From Thermoproteota archaeon (lineage in GTDB: Archaea > Thermoproteota > Methanomethylicia > Methanomethylicales > Methanomethylicaceae): DNA of 9,715 bases. The stretch lies in NCBI GenBank assembly GCA_030055545.1, contig JASFYK010000032.1:1-9715 (forward strand), in the 5' to 3' direction. Shown piece after piece: positions 5,730-9,715 of the stretch. The translations under genes and the position numbers were made by a program. The notes under the pieces are model-generated. The model worked only from the letters and a program-made list of their open reading frames with translations, was not told the origin of the DNA and did not search any database. Each line of letters opens with the position of its first letter. The stretch's first letter is position 1.

Positions 5730-6824
5730 TTGTTCTCCGCGTACAGGGACAGAAATCTCGTCAGGAAAACTGCGGAGAGGATAGCTGAGGCTGCAAATGG
5801 AGAGCCCCTCAGGATTATGCACGTCTGCGGGACCCACGAGTGGGCAATAACCCACAACGGCTTGAGGGAACTCCTCCCGGAGAACGTCCAAGTGGTAGCC
5901 GGCCCCGGCTGCCCAGTGTGCGTGACCCCTGGGGGGGAGATAGACGCGCTCTGCCTTCTCGCGCAGGAACGGGGTGTCGTGATCACCACCTTCGGCGACG
6001 TGCTCAGGGTGCCAGGACGAAAGGGGTCGCTGGCAGAGGCAAAAGCCTCGGGCGCGGACGTCAGGGTGGTCTACGGGATCTCGGATGCCGTAAGGATGGC
6101 GCGGCAGGAGACGGGGCGGGAGTTTGTCCATTTTGCGATTGGCTTCGAGACGACTGCCCCCACAACTGCAGTCGAAGTGATTAAGGGACCTCCCGGGAAT
6201 TTCAGCGTCTTCACCTCCCACAAGCTGATACCGCCTGCGATGGAGCACTTGCTCAAGTCTGGAGCGAGGATAGACGGCTTCATATGCCCGGGGCATGTTT
6301 CAACGATAATCGGGGCGGACGCCTACAGGGGTCTCGCGTCGAGGTACGCCAAGCCGATGGCAGTCGCCGGCTTCGAGCCGCTCGACATAATGCTGGCAAT
6401 CCTCAACATTGCACTCCAGAGGAAGAGGGGCGTAGCCGAGGTCTACAATGAGTACGCAAGGGCAGTGAGGGGCCCTGGCAACAAGGTAGCGCTCCTCGCA
6501 ATGGAAAAAGCCTTCCAGGTTTCAGATGCAGATTGGCGGGGCATCGGAACGATCAGGGGATCAGGTCTCGTTCTGCGCGGGGAGTGCAGCAAGTATGACG
6601 CGGCGGCGAGGTACGGGATCGCCGCGGTCGGGGGGGGAAGTATGCCAGAGGGGTGCAGTTGCGGGGACGTCCTTCTCGGTACTTTGAGGCCCGAGGAGTG
6701 CCCGCTTTTCGGCAGGGGTTGCACTCCAGAGCGCCCTGTCGGTCCTTGCATGGTCAGCATAGAGGGGACATGCGCGATAGCATTCAAGTACTCGGATCTA
6801 AGGATCAGATCTCGGAGACCATAG
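5730..6824 (+). CDS. hypD: [NiFe]-hydrogenase maturation protein HypD
   Basis: HypD is the Fe-S scaffold protein on which, with HypC and HypE, the Fe(CN)2CO unit of [NiFe]-hydrogenase is assembled. The 364-residue product has the family motifs in order: CGTHE (Cys33, His36), GPGCPVC (Cys61, Cys64), GFETTAP (138-144), CPGHVS (186-191), and a C-terminal Cys-rich region (MPEGCSCGDVLLG with Cys309 and 311; Cys324; GRGCTPERPVGPCMVS with Cys331 and 340; Cys348) that supplies the [4Fe-4S] ligands. Length is normal. TTG 5730 is the start, preceded by GGTGG 7 bases upstream and 15 bases after the hypC stop, so the two form an operon. Its final 20 bases overlap the convergent aminotransferase gene. Confidence 0.97.
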   Translation: MFSAYRDRNLVRKTAERIAEAANGEPLRIMHVCGTHEWAITHNGLRELLPENVQVVAGPGCPVCVTPGGEIDALCLLAQERGVVITTFGDVLRVPGRKGSLAEAKASGADVRVVYGISDAVRMARQETGREFVHFAIGFETTAPTTAVEVIKGPPGNFSVFTSHKLIPPAMEHLLKSGARIDGFICPGHVSTIIGADAYRGLASRYAKPMAVAGFEPLDIMLAILNIALQRKRGVAEVYNEYARAVRGPGNKVALLAMEKAFQVSDADWRGIGTIRGSGLVLRGECSKYDAAARYGIAAVGGGSMPEGCSCGDVLLGTLRPEECPLFGRGCTPERPVGPCMVSIEGTCAIAFKYSDLRIRSRRP

Positions 6825-7956
6825 GGAGGGCGGCCTCGAGCCCGGTGCCCAAGCGCCCCCTGAAGCCGAGCTCCTCAAGGACGGCGCCGACTGAAGAGAT
6901 CGTGGTCAGGACCTCCCTCGGGGTGACTATGCCCATATTGCCTATCCTGAATATCGCGTCCTTGAGCGAACCAAAGCCCCCTGCGACCACTACCCCGTAC
7001 TTTGTCCTAAGCCTTTCCCTCAGGTCTTTAGCGGCGATCCCCGGGGGCATATTTATGGCTATCACAACGGTTGATCTGCTGCCCTCCTCAGCGAAGAAGC
7101 TGAGGCCCATCTCCCTGAATGCAGCGTAATATGCCGCAGACGCCTTCTTGTGCCTCCCTATCCACCTCTCCAGCCCGGTTTCGAGTATCATCTGCAGGGC
7201 CTCGTCGAGTGCAAAGAAGAGGCTGACGGCAGGCGTGAACGGGGTCTCCATCTTCTCGTCCCTGAACTTCCTGCACTTTATGAGGCTGAAGTACTCGCTC
7301 CTCGGCTTTGCCCTTTCTGCGAGCCTCCAGGCATCCTTGCTGACGGAGATAAGCGCGAGGCCTGGCGGGGTTGCAAGGCACTTCTGCGAGGCAGTTATGC
7401 ATACGTCGATCCCCCACTTGTCTACAGGGAGTTCGTCTCCACCCAAGACGGAGATGGCGTCGACGATGAATAGGGCTCCCGACGACTTGGCGACCTCGCC
7501 TATCTTCTGCAGATCCCTCACGGTCGTGCCTGTGGAGGTCTCGTTGTAGATCACTGCGACTGCCTTGGCGTCCTTTTCCCTTGCCAGCGTTTCACGCACC
7601 TGGTCTGCCGTCGGCGTCGATCCCATTTTGACGCCAATCGGAACGACATTTGCGCCATAGGTGCGGAATGCGTCCGCCAGCCTCTCGCCGAATGTGCCTC
7701 CGACCGGAACCACTATCTTCTCGCCGGGCAAGAGGAAGTTGCTTGCCGCGCACTCCACCCCCCCAGTGCCAGAGGAAGTGAGCACGAAGAGGTCGTTTTC
7801 CGTCTGGAAGACCTTCTTGGCATTATCTAGGACCCTTGAGTGGAGCTGGTGGAACTCAGCCCCCCTGTGGTTTATCATCGGCTTGCACATAGCCGCGTAG
7901 ACGCGCGGCGGGACGTTGGTAGGACCCGGCAGCATGATGAGTTGGGGTAAGCTCAT
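6805..7956 (-). CDS. Class V PLP-dependent aminotransferase (serine/alanine--glyoxylate or --pyruvate type)
   Basis: A fold-type I PLP enzyme of 383 residues that transfers the amino group of a small amino acid such as alanine or serine to glyoxylate or another 2-oxo acid. Visible are MLPGPTNVPPRV (8-19), INHRGAEF, the PLP-phosphate loop SSGTGGVE (61-68), the cofactor-pyridine Asp166 (FIVDAIS), the Schiff-base Lys192 (SQKCLATPPG), and a C-terminal carboxylate-binding Arg in FRIGNMG (about 337). Exact substrates cannot be assigned; related archaeal enzymes act on alanine, serine, aspartate or phosphoserine. ATG 7956-7954 has GAGGT 7 bases upstream. The 3' end overlaps hypD by 20 bases antisense; the 5' end faces the DUF62 gene across 61 bases. 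Confidence 0.94.
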   Translation of the reverse strand: MSLPQLIMLPGPTNVPPRVYAAMCKPMINHRGAEFHQLHSRVLDNAKKVFQTENDLFVLTSSGTGGVECAASNFLLPGEKIVVPVGGTFGERLADAFRTYGANVVPIGVKMGSTPTADQVRETLAREKDAKAVAVIYNETSTGTTVRDLQKIGEVAKSSGALFIVDAISVLGGDELPVDKWGIDVCITASQKCLATPPGLALISVSKDAWRLAERAKPRSEYFSLIKCRKFRDEKMETPFTPAVSLFFALDEALQMILETGLERWIGRHKKASAAYYAAFREMGLSFFAEEGSRSTVVIAINMPPGIAAKDLRERLRTKYGVVVAGGFGSLKDAIFRIGNMGIVTPREVLTTISSVGAVLEELGFRGRLGTGLEAALPMVSEI

Positions 7957-7987
7957 AAGCCAAACCTCAACGTAATATCATAGGATC

Positions 7988-7997
7988 TTTTAATATA
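7988..7997. promoter_or_regulatory. Candidate shared TATA element for aminotransferase and DUF62 genes
   Basis: TTTTAATATA reads TATATTAAAA on the minus strand. About 26 bases to the right is the DUF62 ATG at 8018, so that transcript could be leaderless or nearly so. About 26 bases to the left is 7966, giving the aminotransferase a leader of about 10 bases. It is the only AT-rich block of this kind in the 61-base gap. Confidence 0.42.
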
Positions 7998-8017
7998 CGT
8001 TTCGAAAGGGGCAGTGG

Positions 8018-8788
8018 ATGATCATGACCGTTGTCACGCTGACCACGGATTTCGGAGGGCACTACGCGGGGATCATGAAGGGTGTGCTGAAGAGGATTGC
8101 CCCGCAAGTTGAGGTCATCGACCTGACGCATGACATCGAGGCGTGGGACGTTAGGTCTGCAGCCTTTGTGCTGATGTCCTCATACAAGTACTTCCCCGAG
8201 GGGACAGTCCACGTCGCGGTTGTGGACCCAGGGGTCGGAACCGGAAGGAGGGCGCTCGCGCTCAAGACCCGGAGATACTTCTTCGTCGGTCCAGACAACG
8301 GTGTCCTTTCACCCGCATCCGAAGAGGACGGGGTGGAGGCGGCATTCGAGATCAGCAACCGTGAGTTCATGCTCCAAGAGGTGTCCAGCACATTCCAAGG
8401 GAGGGACGTATTTGCCCCGGCAGCTGCTATGATCGCTTCGGGAAGGCCGATAGGGGATTCAGGTCGGCGGGTCGAGGACTGGGAGAGGCTGGTATTCTGG
8501 AGGAGCATTGGGGAGAGGCGCGCCGACTGCGAGGTAATATACGCCGACAGGTTCGGGAACCTGACCCTGAGCCTCCGTGGAAGCGATGTGGAGCTGAATA
8601 ACGGTTTGGAGCTGGTGGTTGGGGGCAGATCATTCACGGCGACCAAAGTCGATACTTTCTCGGAACTGAGAAGCGGCTTGGGGTTGCTATTGGGTAGCGC
8701 CGGCTTCTATGAGATCGTTGCGAACAGGGAGAGCGCGCGCTCAGTCACCGGAGGCACGGTCGGAAGCAGGGTTAGCCTGAAGTGGTGA
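8018..8788 (+). CDS. SAM hydroxide adenosyltransferase-like protein (DUF62 / SAM hydrolase-halogenase superfamily), catalytic His replaced by Gln
   Basis: DUF62 enzymes split S-adenosylmethionine into adenosine and methionine by attack of a hydroxide; fluorinase and chlorinase are relatives. The 256-residue protein has TLTTDFGG (7-14), MKGVL, VIDLTHDI (33-40), HVAVVDPGVGTGRR (65-78), FVGPDNGVLS (89-98), TFQGRDVFAPAAA (125-137), and the C-terminal barrel with YADRFGNL (175-182). In the studied Pyrococcus homologue the catalytic triad is, from memory, Asp68, Arg75 and His127. Here Asp70 and an Arg (77 or 78) are present, but the usual TFHGRD reads TFQGRD. The loop after TTDFG is also shorter than usual and lacks the common Asp before Tyr. 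The start is ATG 8018 (GGGG 6 bases upstream); ATG 8024 is possible. Confidence 0.92.
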   Translation: MIMTVVTLTTDFGGHYAGIMKGVLKRIAPQVEVIDLTHDIEAWDVRSAAFVLMSSYKYFPEGTVHVAVVDPGVGTGRRALALKTRRYFFVGPDNGVLSPASEEDGVEAAFEISNREFMLQEVSSTFQGRDVFAPAAAMIASGRPIGDSGRRVEDWERLVFWRSIGERRADCEVIYADRFGNLTLSLRGSDVELNNGLELVVGGRSFTATKVDTFSELRSGLGLLLGSAGFYEIVANRESARSVTGGTVGSRVSLKW

Positions 8789-8798
8789 AGGGTTGATT

Positions 8799-8830
8799 CT
8801 CGCCGTGAGCCTTGGGGCTCGGTGGGCGAG
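8799..8830 (+). other. Stem-loop 1 in the DUF62-nadM gap
   Basis: CTCGCC (8799-8804) pairs with GGCGAG (8825-8830), and GAGCC (8807-8811) pairs with GGCTC (8816-8820) around a TTGG tetraloop, with an internal loop of GT against GGTG. That is 11 perfect Watson-Crick pairs. It starts 11 bases after the DUF62 stop. No T-run follows directly, so it is not a classic intrinsic terminator. It could shape the DUF62 mRNA 3' end or be part of a structured RNA. Confidence 0.5.
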
Positions 8831-8876
8831 GCAGGGGACGCTGCAACATAATTGTACCGTGTAGGATCCCCGCGCC
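8830..8876 (+). other. Stem-loop 2 in the DUF62-nadM gap
   Basis: GGGG (8834-8837) pairs with CCCC (8868-8871), ACGC (8838-8841) with GTGT (8859-8862, one G-T wobble), and TGCAA (8842-8846) with TTGTA (8852-8856, one wobble) around a CATAA loop; GGC (8830-8832) can pair with GCC (8874-8876). An AGGAT bulge and a CC bulge lie on the 3' side. The stem abuts stem-loop 1 and ends shortly before a T-rich stretch at 8887-8894. Folded by eye; no RNA family recognised. Confidence 0.35.
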
Positions 8877-8886
8877 ATAAGAACTC

Positions 8887-8894
8887 TTTTATTT
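8887..8894 (+). promoter_or_regulatory. Candidate TATA box for nadM, also a T-rich stretch after the stem-loops
   Basis: TTTTATTT would place transcription start near 8916, about 9 bases before ATG 8925 and exactly at the in-frame GTG 8916. Archaeal termination often uses T-rich DNA, so the same stretch could also end the DUF62 transcript. Confidence 0.35.
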
Positions 8895-8924
8895 GCCCAG
8901 CGGGTGATTAATTCTGTGATTAAG

Positions 8925-9473
8925 ATGAGGGGCCTCCTTATAGGAAGGTACCAGCCATTCCACAAGGGTCACCTGGAGGTCATAAAGAACATTTTGAGGG
9001 AGGTCGACGAGCTCATAGTGGGCATAGGGAGCGCCCAGATTAGCCATACGTTGGAGAACCCCTTCACTGCAGGGGAGAGGATGACGATGGTCTCATCGGT
9101 CCTCAAGTCCAACGGGCTCGCGGACAGGTGCCCCTACATAATCCCGATAAACGATGTATGGAACAACGCCCTTTGGGTCAGGCACGTGAGATCGCTAACG
9201 CCGAAATTTGAGGTGGTATACACCGGAAACCCCCTGGCGAAGCGGCTATTCACGGAAGAGGGGGTAGAGGTGAGGACCCCGGCGATGTTTGACAGGTTCA
9301 AGTACTCGGGTACAGAGATCAGGAGGAGGATCCTTGAGGGATCGGACTGGGAGAGCCTTGTCCCGCCAGAGACCGTCCGCATCATCAAGGAGATAGGCGG
9401 GGTCGATAGGATCAGGGACATATCGAAGAGCGACAAGATCACTTTCCTCGAGCCAGGCGATGTCTCCCCATGA
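8925..9473 (+). CDS. nadM: Nicotinamide-nucleotide adenylyltransferase (archaeal NadM type)
   Basis: Transfers AMP from ATP to nicotinamide mononucleotide (and probably nicotinate mononucleotide) to make NAD+ or its deamido precursor, in the cytoplasm. The 182-residue protein opens with RGLLIGRYQPFHKGHLEVI, containing the nucleotidyltransferase HxGH signature (His13, His16). GIGSAQISHTLENPFTAGER (33-52), WVRHV, VVYTGNPLAKRLF (97-109) and the ATP-binding SGTEIRRR (128-135) follow, all closely matching the archaeal family. ATG 8925 is chosen: GTGAT lies just upstream in the register used by neighbouring genes, and family members start at this point. In-frame GTG 8916, which has GGTGAT upstream, and GTG 8904 are alternatives. 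The last 35 bases overlap the convergent alkyltransferase gene. Confidence 0.95.
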   Translation: MRGLLIGRYQPFHKGHLEVIKNILREVDELIVGIGSAQISHTLENPFTAGERMTMVSSVLKSNGLADRCPYIIPINDVWNNALWVRHVRSLTPKFEVVYTGNPLAKRLFTEEGVEVRTPAMFDRFKYSGTEIRRRILEGSDWESLVPPETVRIIKEIGGVDRIRDISKSDKITFLEPGDVSP

Positions 9474-9715
9474 CCTTGCCATTCTCGATCTCGACGCCCT
9501 CAGCTTCCAGGAGGGCCTTCTTCTCGAGTTCTCCGTATCCAAAACCGCCCAGCGACATATCGGATCGTATGACCCGGTGGCATGGAACCACCAGCGGGAA
9601 GGGGTTCTTGGACATCACACTGCCGACGAACCTCGCGAGCCCAGGATTCCCAAGCCATGAGGCGACATCGCGATATGAGGCGACCTTGCCCTTGGGGATA
9701 TCCCTGACGCACCTG
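9439..9715 (-). CDS. ogt: Methylated-DNA--protein-cysteine methyltransferase (C-terminal part)
   Basis: A suicide DNA-repair protein that moves the alkyl group from O6-alkylguanine to its own cysteine. Only the last 91 residues are in the window; the start lies past the right edge. The fragment contains the whole active-site domain: IPKGKVASYRDVA (the Tyr used in base flipping), GNPGLARFVGSVMSKNPFP (Arg finger and Asn hinge), and VPCHRVI with the acceptor Cys at fragment residue 45, then SDMSLGGFGYGELEKKALLEAEGV. PCHR rather than PWHR or PVHR shows a true alkyltransferase and not an alkyltransferase-like protein. The frame has no start codon needed within the window, and the stop TGA is at 9441-9439. 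Its C-terminus overlaps nadM by 35 bases antisense. Confidence 0.95.
   Translation of the reverse strand, partial: RCVRDIPKGKVASYRDVASWLGNPGLARFVGSVMSKNPFPLVVPCHRVIRSDMSLGGFGYGELEKKALLEAEGVEIENGKVMGRHRLARGK

Noticed and set aside
5487..6296. 269-codon minus-strand open frame opposite hypC and hypD
   Set aside because: It is a mirror frame in GC-rich coding DNA; its translation has no family resemblance and the plus-strand genes are certain.
8062..8646. 194-codon minus-strand open frame opposite DUF62
   Set aside because: Ser/Thr/Pro/Leu-rich translation typical of an antisense shadow; the DUF62 motifs on the plus strand are clear.
8789..8924. tRNA or C/D box RNA in the DUF62-nadM gap
   Set aside because: There is no T-arm GGTTCRA motif, no cloverleaf, and no paired RTGATGA and CTGA boxes at suitable spacing.
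9500..9712. 70-codon minus-strand open frame at the right edge
   Set aside because: The neighbouring frame encodes the PCHRVI alkyltransferase domain; this one is a frame shadow.
1..9715. Mobile elements, CRISPR arrays, phage or defence genes
   Set aside because: No direct-repeat array, terminal inverted repeats, transposase, integrase or known defence domain was seen; gene content is conserved housekeeping.

Overview
The window looks like a compact, GC-rich archaeal chromosome segment. The strongest lineage evidence is a sn-glycerol-1-phosphate dehydrogenase (the archaeal ether-lipid stereochemistry enzyme), a proteasome beta subunit next to the archaeal termination nuclease aCPSF1/FttA, the archaeal UPF0179 family, a methanogen-style FKBP/SlyD-like isomerase, and an NMN adenylyltransferase of the archaeal type. 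The aCPSF1 N-terminus resembles what I recall of TACK-group sequences, but phylum cannot be fixed by eye. HypC and HypD imply a [NiFe]-hydrogenase elsewhere in the genome.

Layout, left to right: aCPSF1 (-, 3' part off the window) preceded by psmB (-); a divergent promoter region; egsA and a Cys-rich UPF0179 gene (+), fused by a TGATG stop/start overlap; FKBP-type prolyl isomerase (-); a CYTH-domain protein (+); an HD-domain hydrolase and an Icc-related metallophosphoesterase (-), overlapping; hypC and hypD (+); a class V aminotransferase (-); a SAM hydroxide adenosyltransferase-like (DUF62) gene and nadM (+), separated by a leader with two strong predicted stem-loops; and the C-terminal part of a methylated-DNA--cysteine methyltransferase (-). 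Thirteen genes were found, and no gene-free stretch exceeds about 190 bases. No tRNA, rRNA, CRISPR, insertion sequence or phage gene was seen.

Gene orientation alternates in blocks of one or two. Divergent pairs share short AT-rich promoter regions. Convergent pairs nearly touch or overlap antisense: CYTH/HD by 52 bases, hypD/aminotransferase by 20, nadM/MGMT by 35. Starts are often TTG or GTG and are marked by a GGTG- or GGAGG-type ribosome-binding site in a fairly constant register, which I used to correct several starts.

Most of the window is housekeeping: RNA 3'-end formation, proteolysis, ether-lipid synthesis, protein folding, hydrogenase maturation, amino-acid transamination, NAD synthesis and DNA repair. 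No clearly new multi-gene system is visible. The points most worth a second look are the Gln replacing the expected catalytic His in the DUF62 protein, the structured 136-base gap in front of nadM, and the grouping of a CyaB-like CYTH protein with an HD hydrolase and an Icc-related phosphoesterase.
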